A stretch of 64,000 bases of DNA, taken from Streptomyces poonensis (lineage in GTDB: Bacteria; Actinomycetota; Actinomycetes; Streptomycetales; Streptomycetaceae). Within the stretch, counting starts at the first letter, position 1, and every line of letters begins with the position of its first letter. The stretch lies in assembly GCF_014650915.1 (NCBI RefSeq), contig NZ_BMVW01000016.1:157840-221839 (forward strand). The letters run 5' to 3'. The notes below the pieces were generated by a model. That model ran no database searches, was not told the DNA's origin, and saw only the letters and a program-made list of their open reading frames with translations. Position numbers and translations under genes: made by a program. Shown piece after piece: positions 8,336-16,795 of this stretch.

Positions 8336-10518
8336 ACCTCGACGGCCACCTCGTACGTGTCGCCGGTCGGCCGGGTGGCCAGAGCCCCCGGATCACGGGT
8401 CCAGCGGTCCTCCAGCGCGAACCAGTCGACCGGCTCCGGCGCCCGGCCCGCCCGGAGCGCGGCCCGCAGCCCACCGAAGTACGTGGACCAGCGCAGCCGG
8501 TACAGCCCGCCGACCAGCCCCGCCCACTCGCGGTTGGCGTAGTCCCGCAGCCCGGCGTCCGCGCCCGCGCGCGTGCCCCACACCGTGAGCAGCGACAGAT
8601 TGTCGTACGCGAGCCGCTCCCGCTCCCCGTCGCCCGCGCCCCACGCCCGCGCGTCCGCCACCCATCTCCCCGTCAGGTGACGGGAGTCGGTGGCCACCAG
8701 CCGCTCCAGCAGATCCATCAGCTCCAGCCAGCCGGCGGTCAGCTCGTCGAAGCGGGCCGCGTCCCCGGCGTGGTACGCCTTCTTGATCCGCGGGAGGAGG
8801 ACCCGGCTGCGGTTGGAGAGGGCCTGACGGGCGACGTCCAGAAGGTCATGGCGGTACGCCGAGGACGTACGCAGCCGCGGCTCGACGCGCAGGAGTTCGA
8901 TGAGCGCGGGCTCGAACTCCTCCCCGTCGTACCGCAGCCGTCTCGGTGACCAGCGGCCCGCGCGGTCGACGGTCAGCGACGGCCGCGCCCCGAACAGCCC
9001 GTCCGCGGCCTCGCTCCACCGGTCGGCGCGCGTCGTGCCGTACGCGGTGCGGCGCAGTACGTCCCAGGCGGCCTCGGCGTGCGGATCACGCGCCCCGTAC
9101 CGGGCGTGCGCCCATGAGCGAAACCACTCGTCCAGCCTCAACTCACCCTTGTTCCAAGCGAGTTCGGAGAAGAGGGCGAAGGCGGCCGGGTTGTTGTCCG
9201 CGGCCTCCGGCATGAGCGCGACGCCGCGCAGCGTGCTGCCGTCCTTCGTGCGCCACTTCTCGTACAGCTCGGCCCAGTCCGGGGTGTTGGCCCCGAGCGC
9301 GGTGTGCCCGCCGAAGTTCCAGATCGAGCCGAACGCGTACGGCGTGCCGCCCCAGTCGGCCTCGCGGTCGACGACGGTCGGGAAGCGGTCGGACAGCCCG
9401 TCGACGACCAGCATGTGCCGCTTGTCCACGGCGTCCACGATCTCCCGCGGCGGATTGCGCTGCCAGCCGAGGATCACCCACACGGCCCCCGGGCGCGCCT
9501 CCTGCAACGCCCGCTCCACACCGCGCGCCGCGTCCCCGACCGGTACGTCGCCGGCGGTGCCGCCCTCGTGCAGCAGATCCATCTTGTACAGGGTCGACGG
9601 CCCGCCGAACATCTCGTCCTGGGTCCGGTAGAAGGCCTCGGCCACCTGCGCGAAGTGGTCCGTGCGCGGGTCCAGCCAGTCGGGCCGCGCGAACCCCATC
9701 CACTCGCCCTGCGGCACCGTACGCGCCCCCGGATTGCGCTCGGCGAAGCCGGGCGGGACGGTCCCGAAGTAGCCGGGGAACACCGGCGTCATCCCCAGCT
9801 CCCGCACCCGGTCCGCGATACGGCGCCCCAGCGCGGCCCGCGCGTCGAGGAGCCGACGCGACACGGGGTACGGGAACGCGGACAGGTTCTGCAGCAGCCA
9901 CCACGGCTGGTGGGCCGGCCCGGGGATCCACTCCCTCAGCTCCTCGTCCCCGTACCCGAACTCCCGGAACACCCGGTGGTACAGCGCGTCCGCCCCCGCG
10001 TAGACGAGGACCTCGTTGTAACCGTGCAGCGCGAGCACGTCCAGCTCGCGCTCCCAGTACGGCCAGTCGTGATAGGCGCCCGTGTAGCCGTCGTTCGTGT
10101 CGTTGAGGACGAAGCGGTGCGGGACGTTCGCGCGGCGGGTGACGGTGCCGTCCATGCCCGGCAGCTCGCGGGGGAGGAGACCCGTCTGCTCACCGGCCCA
10201 GTTGATCTCGGCGTGGGCGATGTGCCGCAAGTACCAGTTGAGGCCGGTGAGTTGGGTGCCCGGAGTATCGCCGGAGACGGTGATGTGCCCGGTGCGGCCC
10301 GACACGCGAAAGGTGTCGGGCTCGCCGTCCGGCTCCGTGCGGAAGTGGATCTGCCGCCAGTGGCGGGGGAGCAGCCGGCGGGCCGCCGCGGCCGCGGCGG
10401 AGCCCCCGGCGGGCCGGCCGGCCGAGGGCTCCGCCTCCGTCGGCGAGGTGCGGGCGACGGCGGTTCCGGCGGAGCCGGCGGCGAGGACGGTCAGGAGGGC
10501 ACGACGGGCGAGCGGCAT
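8308..10518 (-). CDS. Secreted alpha-N-acetylglucosaminidase (GH89)
   Basis: 736-aa homologue of NAGLU/CpGH89, releasing terminal alpha-linked GlcNAc from glycans. The ATG at 10518 has GGAGG 5-9 nt upstream and opens a signal peptide (MPLARRALLTVLAAGSAGTA). GH89 hallmarks: N-terminal domain ending ITVSGDTPGTQLTGLNWYL, barrel segments HDWPYWERELDVLALHGYNE, MTPVFPGYFGTVPPGF and GWQRNPP, and the two acid residues in LMPEAADNNPA and LFSELAWNK. The C-terminal all-alpha domain is complete. It stands alone and faces away from the peroxidase gene. Extracellular scavenging of mucin- or glycosaminoglycan-type sugars is likely (inference). Confidence 0.9.
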   Translation of the reverse strand: MPLARRALLTVLAAGSAGTAVARTSPTEAEPSAGRPAGGSAAAAAARRLLPRHWRQIHFRTEPDGEPDTFRVSGRTGHITVSGDTPGTQLTGLNWYLRHIAHAEINWAGEQTGLLPRELPGMDGTVTRRANVPHRFVLNDTNDGYTGAYHDWPYWERELDVLALHGYNEVLVYAGADALYHRVFREFGYGDEELREWIPGPAHQPWWLLQNLSAFPYPVSRRLLDARAALGRRIADRVRELGMTPVFPGYFGTVPPGFAERNPGARTVPQGEWMGFARPDWLDPRTDHFAQVAEAFYRTQDEMFGGPSTLYKMDLLHEGGTAGDVPVGDAARGVERALQEARPGAVWVILGWQRNPPREIVDAVDKRHMLVVDGLSDRFPTVVDREADWGGTPYAFGSIWNFGGHTALGANTPDWAELYEKWRTKDGSTLRGVALMPEAADNNPAAFALFSELAWNKGELRLDEWFRSWAHARYGARDPHAEAAWDVLRRTAYGTTRADRWSEAADGLFGARPSLTVDRAGRWSPRRLRYDGEEFEPALIELLRVEPRLRTSSAYRHDLLDVARQALSNRSRVLLPRIKKAYHAGDAARFDELTAGWLELMDLLERLVATDSRHLTGRWVADARAWGAGDGERERLAYDNLSLLTVWGTRAGADAGLRDYANREWAGLVGGLYRLRWSTYFGGLRAALRAGRAPEPVDWFALEDRWTRDPGALATRPTGDTYEVAVEVRDRLAATR

Positions 10519-10530
10519 GATGCCTCCGGG

Positions 10531-10605
10531 AGACGCGGGACGCAGGGGGGACGCGGGACGCGGGGTGCGGGGACCTGGGGCAGGGGATCGGGGACCTGGG
10601 GGCTG
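10531..10605. repeat. G-rich imperfect repeats in divergent intergenic region
   Basis: The glycosidase/peroxidase intergenic region (10519-10915) begins with GGGACGC-type repeats and two copies of GGGGACCTGGGG (10569-10580 and 10590-10601, 21-bp period). Runs of G on one strand could form unusual secondary structure. No small gene is convincing here. Confidence 0.6.
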
Positions 10606-10774
10606 GGAAGCGCCCTGGGAGGGATACCCGGTACGCCGCTCCTCGCTCACGCACAGGGGGCCACAAGAGGGAGAACCTGGCGTGAACGCCCCCCTTCGCC
10701 TGTACGGCTCCGCTCGCGCCGTCGCGCGCCGGTGCGCGCTGTGTGACACAGTGCGCCGCTTTTGGAACTTGTGG

Positions 10775-10819
10775 CGGTACGTACCGGGTTGTCAAGATGC
10801 AGAGATTCGCCCGTATGAC
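10775..10819 (+). promoter_or_regulatory. Palindrome and candidate promoter of heme peroxidase gene
   Basis: A perfect 12-bp palindrome CGGTACGTACCG (10775-10786) lies just before a -35-like TTGTCA (10789-10794). TATGAC at 10814-10819 is a possible -10 with 19-nt spacing. A TGTG-TCACACA-like repeat lies near 10740-10750. This is the only AT-richer part of the interval, consistent with a regulated promoter; unverified. Confidence 0.35.
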
Positions 10820-10915
10820 CACTCCGCGTCCTGTGGGGGACGGTACATCCCGGAGGAACCTTTACGTCCGGTTATGGCCGGTGCGGGGTACGGGGGACAG
10901 AGAAGGGGACACACG

Positions 10916-12634
10916 GTGCACCGACACCACCGCGAGACCTACTACGTCGTCGACGAGGGCCGGATCCTGGAGTTCGAGAAGGGCACCGCGACCGCGCGCG
11001 TACCGACCGCCGCGGAGCAGCAGCTGGCCTTCCGTTTCTCCAGGTTCGGCAAGGAAAAGGGGGTCCAGCTCGACGAGGCGCTGCGCGTCAAGCTCGCCGA
11101 GGCCATGACCACGGTCGGCGGGAGCGGCGCCGACCCGGACTCGGGGCAGCCGGGGCCCGGGGGAACGGCGGGCACACCGGTACCGGCGGGCTTCACCTAC
11201 CTCGGCCAGTTCGTCGACCACGACCTCACGCTCGACCGCACCCAGGTGGGCCTGGGCGAGCCGGTCCCGATCGAGGAACTGTTACAGGGCCGCAGCCCCA
11301 CCCTGGACCTCGACTCGCTCTACGGCCTGGGTCCGCACCACGCCAGCAGCGCCCGCTTCTACGAGCCGGACGGCCACCTGGCCATGGGCACGACGCTGGG
11401 CGTGCCCTTCCCGCCCGAGTTCCCGCCCGCCAACACCGACCAGAAGGGTTTCGACCTGCCCCGGGCCGGCGAGACGGCGGGCGGCACCCGGGCCGACAAG
11501 CGTGCCGCGCTGATCCCGGACGCCCGCAACGACGAGAACCTGGTCGTGGGCCAGCTGCATCTCGCCTTCATCCGCTTCCACAACCGCGTGATGGACCGGC
11601 TCGCCGAGCGGGGCGTGCCCGAGCCCCTGCTCTTCCACGCGGCCCGGGACGCCGTCGTCAAGCACTACCAGTGGATGCTGCGGACCGACTTCCTGCCGCG
11701 CATCGTCGACCCGGAGATCGTCGAGCGCGTCTTCACCCGCGGCCGCCGCCACTTCGAGGTCCCGGGACGCACCCGCCCCGGCGACCTCCCCACCATGCCC
11801 ATCGAGTTCTCCGTGGCCGCCTACCGGCTCGGGCACAGCATGGTGCGCGGGGCCTACCAGTGGAACAGCGTCTTCCGCGCGGGCGGACCCGGCGGCATCG
11901 CCACGCTCGGCGCGCTGTTCCGGTTCAGCGGCACGGCGGGCAACCTCACCCCGGGCCCGGACGACCTGAGCGACCTCGACGACCCGAACGCGGGGGAGAA
12001 CCTGCGCCTGCCGAGCAACTGGATCGCCGACTGGCGCCGGCTCTTCGACTTCGGCGAGGCGGGCCGCGAGGACCTGGTGGTGCCCGAGGCCGAGTCCAAC
12101 GTCGCCAAACGCATCGACACCCTGCTCGTCGACCCGCTGGCCGCGCTGCCCGCGGGCACCTTCGACGGCCGGGGCCGCCCGGTCCCGACACCGGTCCAGC
12201 GCAACCTGGCCTTCCGCAACCTCACCCGGGCCGGCATGGTCGAGCTCGCCACCGGCCAGCAGCTAGCCGCCCAGATGTGCATCGAGCCGCTGACGGAGGA
12301 CCAGATCCTCCGGGGCGACGGCGGCGCGGTCCTGGACGGCCTGACGCCCGCCGAGCGGGAGCAGGTGGTGGCCCACACCCCGCTCTGGTTCTACGTCCTG
12401 CGTGAGGCGGAGGTGAACGAGCGCCATCCCGGCAGCCTCACAGGAGTCGGCGGCACGCTCGTCGCGGAGGTCTTCCACCGGGCGATGGAGGGCAGCCGCA
12501 TCTCGATAGTGAAGCATCCGGGCTGGCGCCCGAGCCTCCCGTCCCGCCGCCCGCGCCAGTTCACGATGACGGACTTGCTGCTGTTCGCGTTCGAGGAGGA
12601 CGCGGATCTGCTGAACCCGCTGGGCCAGGGGTAA
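10916..12634 (+). CDS. Animal-type heme peroxidase
   Basis: 572-aa bacterial member of the animal heme peroxidase (cyclooxygenase/myeloperoxidase) superfamily. Distal-histidine motif YLGQFVDHDLTLDRT (H102 with this start), followed by LPDARN-like PDARNDENLVVGQLHLAFIRFHN typical of the family, and the proximal histidine motif AYRLGHSMVRG. There is no signal peptide, so it may be cytosolic or exported non-classically. The GTG at 10916 has AGAAGGGG ~8 nt upstream; an in-frame ATG at 10874 would add 14 residues. It oxidises organic or halide substrates with H2O2 in characterised relatives; the substrate here is unknown. Confidence 0.87.
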   Translation: MHRHHRETYYVVDEGRILEFEKGTATARVPTAAEQQLAFRFSRFGKEKGVQLDEALRVKLAEAMTTVGGSGADPDSGQPGPGGTAGTPVPAGFTYLGQFVDHDLTLDRTQVGLGEPVPIEELLQGRSPTLDLDSLYGLGPHHASSARFYEPDGHLAMGTTLGVPFPPEFPPANTDQKGFDLPRAGETAGGTRADKRAALIPDARNDENLVVGQLHLAFIRFHNRVMDRLAERGVPEPLLFHAARDAVVKHYQWMLRTDFLPRIVDPEIVERVFTRGRRHFEVPGRTRPGDLPTMPIEFSVAAYRLGHSMVRGAYQWNSVFRAGGPGGIATLGALFRFSGTAGNLTPGPDDLSDLDDPNAGENLRLPSNWIADWRRLFDFGEAGREDLVVPEAESNVAKRIDTLLVDPLAALPAGTFDGRGRPVPTPVQRNLAFRNLTRAGMVELATGQQLAAQMCIEPLTEDQILRGDGGAVLDGLTPAEREQVVAHTPLWFYVLREAEVNERHPGSLTGVGGTLVAEVFHRAMEGSRISIVKHPGWRPSLPSRRPRQFTMTDLLLFAFEEDADLLNPLGQG

Positions 12635-12668
12635 CGGCGACAACGGGGCGATCCACGGGAGAGGTCAC

Positions 12669-12714
12669 CCTGGCGGCGGCTCACGGCCCGAAGGGCCACG
12701 GAGCCGCCGCCAGG
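12669..12714. terminator. Bidirectional terminator between convergent genes
   Basis: Perfect 14-bp stem (CCTGGCGGCGGCTC at 12669-12682, GAGCCGCCGCCAGG at 12701-12714). The loop itself contains a smaller hairpin, GGCCC-GAA-GGGCC (12685-12697). It lies between the convergent peroxidase and 12781 genes. Confidence 0.8.
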
Positions 12715-12780
12715 CGCTGAAACGGCAGGAGACATCACTGAACAGACAGGAGACGGTTCGGTCGTGGTGTTTCCTTCGCG

Positions 12781-13479
12781 TCACACCCGGCGGGGCGAGG
12801 CCAGCACATAGCGCACGCCGGTACGTGGCTCGGTGTGCTCGCTGACCTGCCAGCCCGCGTCCTCCAACGTGTCCGCGCAGGCCCGCAGCGCCGCGACATC
12901 CGGCTCGCGCACCGCGACGGCCTCCGGCTGTGGAGTGGCCCGCACCCGGTAACCGGCGTCCTCCGCCCCCGTGGCCGGCCGGTGACCGGCTGCCTCCAGG
13001 GCCAGCGCGGCGGCCCGTATGAGATGAGCGCGCTCCCACCCGCACGGCCGGTGCACGGAACCGTCCGGATTGGTCATCCGCCGCAGCTCCAGCAGCCCCT
13101 GCCAGGCGCTGTGCACCTCGCGCGTGCGGGCAGGCCCCGACCCCGCCGCATCCTCCCCGCCGACGCGGGCGGCGAAGACGCCGGATCCGGCCTCGGCGGG
13201 GGAGGCGCCGGATCCGGCCTCGGCGGGGGAGGCGCCGGATCCGGCCTCGGCGGGGGAGGGTGACGGAACGTCCGCGCCCGCGCCGGTGCCCGTGGCCCCC
13301 TCCCGCAACCGGTGCCCGGCAGGCGTCAGGAAGTGATCGTGCGGCGGACGCGGATGCCGGAAGGCGAGCCCTCGCTTCACCAGTGCCGCGAGCTGCGCCT
13401 CGGTACCGCGCAGCCGCCCGGTCACGGGATCGGCGGCGTCGATCACGCGCTGCTGGGCGGTCGTGGGCGGTCGTGTCAC
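12781..13479 (-). CDS. Hypothetical protein with helical DNA-binding-like N-terminus
   Basis: 232-aa protein not assigned to a known family. The GTG at 13479 has GGAAGGA about 8 nt upstream. Residues 1-70 (TTAQQRVIDAADPVTGRLRG, then a FLTPAGHRLRE segment) look like a winged-helix fold as in MarR-like readers of alternate restriction sites; this is structural intuition only. The middle carries three 9-residue repeats (SPAEAGSGA) encoded by a 27-bp tandem repeat. The C-terminal part contains WQGLLELRRMTNPDG and an ALRACADTLEDAGWQVSE segment. It stands alone between two terminators. Confidence 0.6.
   Translation of the reverse strand: MTRPPTTAQQRVIDAADPVTGRLRGTEAQLAALVKRGLAFRHPRPPHDHFLTPAGHRLREGATGTGAGADVPSPSPAEAGSGASPAEAGSGASPAEAGSGVFAARVGGEDAAGSGPARTREVHSAWQGLLELRRMTNPDGSVHRPCGWERAHLIRAAALALEAAGHRPATGAEDAGYRVRATPQPEAVAVREPDVAALRACADTLEDAGWQVSEHTEPRTGVRYVLASPRRV
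13180..13260. repeat. Three 27-bp in-frame tandem repeats
   Basis: Units 13180-13206, 13207-13233 and 13234-13260 are identical except for the last base of the third. Each contains a GGATCC site and encodes a nine-residue SPAEAGSGA linker in the leftward gene. Near-perfect identity indicates recent expansion, so copy number may vary between strains. Confidence 0.9.
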
Positions 13480-13589
13480 GGCACGTTCCTTCCCGGTCGT
13501 ACGGTCGGCGGGGCCGGTTCTGCCTCTGTCCCCGGTCCTGTCGAGAGTACGAGGAGGGGCTGACAACGGTGTGCCGACGGTGCGCTGCC

Positions 13590-13700
13590 GATGGGGTATG
13601 ATTGATCTTGAGCAGGCCGCCGGAACTCCCGGTGCCCGGCCGTGCGTTGGTGGTCCAAGGAAAGACGCCCCGCTTCCTGCGGGGAGATGCAGGTGCAAGG
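13590..13700 (+). mobile_element. Possible IS200/IS605-type right-end (tnpB 3' end/omega-RNA-like) remnant
   Basis: A short rightward reading frame resembling the low-complexity tail of actinobacterial TnpB proteins (LEQAAGTPGARPCVGGP) is followed by AAAGACG and a CCCCGC-N5-GCGGGG hairpin (13668-13684) then GGAGATG-like sequence. This arrangement is reminiscent of the conserved 3' hairpin of IS605-family elements. No transposase body is present. The resemblance is from memory and weak. The 13480-13810 interval otherwise holds only this and the terminator at 13719. Confidence 0.25.
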
Positions 13701-13718
13701 CCTGCCCGGCGCTCAGAG

Positions 13719-13754
13719 GATGAGCCCCACCCCGATGACGGGGTGGGGCTCATC
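13719..13754 (-). terminator. Strong terminator after histidine phosphatase gene
   Basis: Perfect 15-bp stem (GATGAGCCCCACCCC at 13719-13733; GGGGTGGGGCTCATC at 13740-13754) with a 6-nt loop, 57 nt beyond the leftward phosphatase stop. The longest uninterrupted short-loop stem of the first 20 kb. Confidence 0.85.
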
Positions 13755-13810
13755 GGCGTCTTGACGGCCCCGCCTCCCCCGGGGCGAGTGCCGATGAGCG
13801 CTGGGCGTCC

Positions 13811-14419
13811 TCACGCCGAGGGGCTGACGTTCCAGCTGGTGATGACGGGCCGCTCGTGCTCCGTGCCGAGCCGGCTGACCGTGCCCGTCCCGAGCCGGAA
13901 CAGCGCGCCGTCGCCCGGTGGCAGCCCGAGCCAGCGCGCGGTCAGCACCCGCAGGAAGTGCCCGTGAGCGACCAGGGCGACGTCGCCCTCGGCGCCTTCC
14001 AGCGCCGCCCGGACCTTCGCGAGCATGCGGTCGGCCCGTGCCCCGACCTGCTCCGGGCTCTCTCCTGGATGCTCGGCCGGCCCGGGGACGACACCGTCCG
14101 TGAACAGGAACCAGTCGGGCCGGGTGCGCTGGATGTCGGCGGTGGTGATCCCTTCGTACCCGCCGTAGTCCCATTCGCTGAGGTCCGCGTCGATCCGGAC
14201 CTCGCGCAGCCCGGCCAGCCCCGCCAGCTCCGCCGTCTCCCGGGCCCGCTTCATCGGGCTGACGAGAACGGGCCCGATCCGCCCCTCGCCGAGGAGCGGG
14301 ACGATCGCACGCGCCTGCTCCCGTCCCCTGTCGGTGAGGGGGAGGTCCGTCCAGCTGGTGTGCTGCCCGGACCGGGACCACTCGGTCTCGCCATGCCGCA
14401 CGAGAAGCAGCTCACCCAT
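13811..14419 (-). CDS. Histidine phosphatase family protein (phosphoglycerate mutase-like)
   Basis: 202-aa branch-1 histidine phosphatase. The N-terminal catalytic RHGETEW (phospho-histidine) and the second histidine in VALVAHGHFLRVL are both present, as is the arginine in SPMKRARETAE. ATG at 14419 is chosen (GGAAGGAAGG 9-18 nt upstream); a GTG at 14428 is the alternative. Family members act as broad phosphatases, often on sugar phosphates or nucleotides; substrate unknown. Monocistronic, ended by the 15-bp hairpin. Confidence 0.85.
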   Translation of the reverse strand: MGELLLVRHGETEWSRSGQHTSWTDLPLTDRGREQARAIVPLLGEGRIGPVLVSPMKRARETAELAGLAGLREVRIDADLSEWDYGGYEGITTADIQRTRPDWFLFTDGVVPGPAEHPGESPEQVGARADRMLAKVRAALEGAEGDVALVAHGHFLRVLTARWLGLPPGDGALFRLGTGTVSRLGTEHERPVITSWNVSPSA

Positions 14420-14615
14420 GGCCGGCACCTTCCTTCCGTCTGACGATCGGGACGACCGATCACCGTTCCATGATCACCAACAGGCTGCCGTGTGCCCGCA
14501 TTCCCGGCGTGTCGGGGTGGCCCGTCATGGCCGGATGTCGGTGGTCCCCGAGTGTGGTGCCCCCGATCCGTCGTCGCCGGAATGGTGGCTTTCGGTCATT
14601 GTTCCGGTACTCGCC

Positions 14616-14638
14616 GTTTCGATCAGGTGTGCGGGTAC
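14616..14638 (+). promoter_or_regulatory. Candidate SigB-type stress promoter
   Basis: GTTT (14616-14619) and GGGTAC (14633-14638) with 13-nt spacing resemble the Streptomyces SigB-family consensus (GNNT, 14-16 nt, GGGTAY) but are one base short. It lies 48 nt before the start of the membrane/stress operon. Confidence 0.35.
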
Positions 14639-14685
14639 CCGGCGGCCGTTTCCGACCTCACCGCAGTGTGCAGAGGAGGAGTGCC

Positions 14686-15480
14686 ATGGACCGGACCGAG
14701 GGACCTGAAGGGCCCCGCCAGGAAGGAAACCAAAAGGCCAAGGAGGTCGGCCGGACCGCCCAGGAGGGTGCACGGCAGAGCGCGCACGTCGTCCGGGAGA
14801 AGGGCCAGGAGGTGGCGGGCACGGCCCGGGAAGGAGCGCAGGAAGTGCTCCAGGAGACCGCCGGCCGGGGCCGGGACCTCTATGAGCGGTTCAAGGAGCA
14901 GGCGGAGGGGGAGGCCGGTACGCAGGCCCGGCGGCTGGCCACCAATATCCGCTATCTGGCCGAGGACCTGCAGCACATGAGCGAGAGCTGCAAGCCCGAA
15001 TCGCCCGCCGCCCCGCTGGTGCGCCGGATGGCCGAGCGCGGGCACACGCTGGCCGACCGGCTGGACCGGCAGCGCCCCGGTGAACTCCTGGACGAGGTCC
15101 GGGACTTCGCACGTCGGCGCCCGGGGATGTTCCTCGCCGGCGCGGCGCTGGCCGGGTTCGCCGTGTCCCGGCTGGGGCGGGGTGTCACCGCGGCCGGTGG
15201 CACGAGCACGGACATGGGCACGGACACGGGCACGGACACGGGCACGGACATGGTCACCACGACGACCCCGGGGACGGACACCACTGTTCTGCCCGCTCCC
15301 GAGGAACAGGTCGAGGCCGCGCCCGTGCCGCCGTCCGCGTACGAGTCGCAGGCGCCCCGGTCCGCGTACACCCCGGAGCCCGGGCTGCACGGCGGCGAGG
15401 GACCTCCGCCGTCCACGACGCCGCGGGTCACGCCGCCGGCCCGGCCCGGTGAGCCCGGGAAGCCCGGCAGGGGGTGGTGA
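14686..15480 (+). CDS. Actinobacterial membrane-anchored hypothetical with amphipathic helices
   Basis: 264 aa; ATG preceded by GAGGAGG. Residues 1-70 are a charged helical segment with repeated (Q/R)EGAQE/VREKGQE motifs resembling LEA-like or apolipoprotein-type helices. One hydrophobic segment (GMFLAGAALAGFAVSRLGRG, about residues 145-165) is followed by a T/D-rich GTDTGTDTG stretch and a proline-rich tail. No enzyme motif is seen. It is the first of three coupled genes with holin-X and DUF3618 proteins, a set common in Streptomyces, often under stress sigma control. Confidence 0.75.
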   Translation: MDRTEGPEGPRQEGNQKAKEVGRTAQEGARQSAHVVREKGQEVAGTAREGAQEVLQETAGRGRDLYERFKEQAEGEAGTQARRLATNIRYLAEDLQHMSESCKPESPAAPLVRRMAERGHTLADRLDRQRPGELLDEVRDFARRRPGMFLAGAALAGFAVSRLGRGVTAAGGTSTDMGTDTGTDTGTDMVTTTTPGTDTTVLPAPEEQVEAAPVPPSAYESQAPRSAYTPEPGLHGGEGPPPSTTPRVTPPARPGEPGKPGRGW

Positions 15481-15482
15481 CC

Positions 15483-15953
15483 ATGGCGTCCCAGGACGTC
15501 GGACGGCCCGGCCCCCCGCGAGGCCGGCCGCAGGACACGTCCACGCCCGCGCCCGAACCGGCGCCGACGCGCGGTGACGACGCGTCGATCGGCGACCTGA
15601 TCAGCGAGATCAGCAGCGACCTGTCGCGGCTGGTGCGCAACGAGGTCGAGCTGGCCAAGACGGAGCTGAAACAGGAGGGCCGGAAGGCGGGCAAGGCCGC
15701 GGGCCTGTACGGCGGTGCGGGTTATGCCACCGGGCTGGCCCTGCTGCTGGCCACGTTCGCGGCGATGTACGGCCTCCGGCATGTCATCGACATCGCCTGG
15801 GCGGCCCTGATCCTCACCGTGGTGTGGGCGGGGATCGGCGCGGCCCTGTACGCCACCGGGCGCCGGCGGATGCGCACGGTCCAGCTCACCCCCGAACAGT
15901 CACTGGATTCACTGAAGGAGGACGCGAAATGGGCACGACACCCGACCAGTTGA
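15483..15953 (+). CDS. Holin-X/DUF1469-family (phage holin superfamily III) membrane protein
   Basis: 156-aa membrane protein. A proline-rich N-terminus precedes LISEISSDLSRLVRNEVELAK, the typical start of the actinobacterial holin-X domain, then two transmembrane segments (about residues 80-135). Despite the family name it is a chromosomal housekeeping/stress protein. ATG at 15483 is used; GTG codons at 15474 and 15477 overlap the previous stop and are possible starts. It overlaps the next gene by 25 nt. Confidence 0.85.
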   Translation: MASQDVGRPGPPRGRPQDTSTPAPEPAPTRGDDASIGDLISEISSDLSRLVRNEVELAKTELKQEGRKAGKAAGLYGGAGYATGLALLLATFAAMYGLRHVIDIAWAALILTVVWAGIGAALYATGRRRMRTVQLTPEQSLDSLKEDAKWARHPTS

Positions 15954-16561
15954 GGCAGGACGCCGACGAGACCCGCGCACACCTGGCGGAGACCGCGGAC
16001 CGGCTGGTCGAGCGGGTCAGCCCGCCCCGTGTGATGCGCCGTCAGGCGAGTGCCGCACGCTCCCGCATCGGCAATGTCAAGGAGCGGGTGATGGGGACCG
16101 CCCGGTCCGTCACGCCCTCCCCGTCCGACGTGGGTGACACCGTGCGTGAGACCACGGAGCAGCTCGGTGAGCAGGCACGCCAGGTGCCCGAGCAGGTGCG
16201 TCGCCGGACGGAGGGCAGCCCGCTCGCCGCCGGGCTGATCGCGTTCGGCACCGGCCTGCTCGCCGGGGCCCTGTTCCCGGCGACCGGTACGGAGGAACGC
16301 GTGGGGCAGCGCATCCGCGAGCGCTCCGACGACCTGGTCGAACCGGCGAAGGAGACGGTCCGGGAGGCCGCTCAGGAGATCAAGGAGGGCATGCGCGAGC
16401 CCGCCCGGGAGGCCGCCTCGTCAGTGAAGGACACCGCGCAGGAGGTGGCCCGGTCCACCGGTCGGCAGGCCCGCCGGTCCGGGCAGGAGGGAGCACAGGA
16501 GGTGCGCCGCACCGGGCGGCAGACCGGCGAGGAGGCCCGGCGGCGGGCCGAAGGCCGTTGA
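15929..16561 (+). CDS. DUF3618 domain-containing protein
   Basis: 210 aa; start ATG with a strong GAAGGAGG 8 nt upstream, inside the holin-X gene. The N-terminus (LRQDADETRAHLAETADRLV) is the DUF3618 signature. One hydrophobic segment (AAGLIAFGTGLLAGALFP, about 98-115) is followed by a long charged helical tail with EAAQEIKEGM/DTAQEV-type 11-residue periodicity. The tail resembles that of the first gene in the operon, suggesting a shared origin or interaction (inference). Role unknown, probably envelope stress. Confidence 0.85.
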   Translation: MGTTPDQLRQDADETRAHLAETADRLVERVSPPRVMRRQASAARSRIGNVKERVMGTARSVTPSPSDVGDTVRETTEQLGEQARQVPEQVRRRTEGSPLAAGLIAFGTGLLAGALFPATGTEERVGQRIRERSDDLVEPAKETVREAAQEIKEGMREPAREAASSVKDTAQEVARSTGRQARRSGQEGAQEVRRTGRQTGEEARRRAEGR

Positions 16562-16618
16562 GAGCGGCTGCCGGCGGCACGGCGAAGCCCGTCACCTTCG
16601 TTCACCCTCGTACGTCGG

Positions 16619-16649
16619 CTCCGCGTCCAGTGCCGAACTGGACGCGGAG
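16619..16649. terminator. Hairpin after DUF3618 operon
   Basis: Perfect 12-bp stem (CTCCGCGTCCAG 16619-16630; CTGGACGCGGAG 16638-16649) with a 7-nt loop, about 60 nt past the DUF3618 stop. The 376-bp interval 16562-16937 contains this and one further inverted repeat; no gene in it is convincing. Confidence 0.75.
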
Positions 16650-16795
16650 CGCAGGGTGCGGCGAGCAGCACTGGCCTGCGCCGCCTTCCGCTCCCTGTCC
16701 GGGACCGTTCCGGCGGGTGCGGGGAGCAGGGACCGACGTCGTGGCGAGAGCCCGGTCCGGGGATGGCCCCCGCGACCGCGCCGTACGGCGCCTGC

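Noticed and set aside
14871..15260. GGCACGGACACG-type repeat considered as a CRISPR-like or regulatory array
   Set aside because: It is a short in-frame GTDTGTD stretch in a coding sequence, without spacers.
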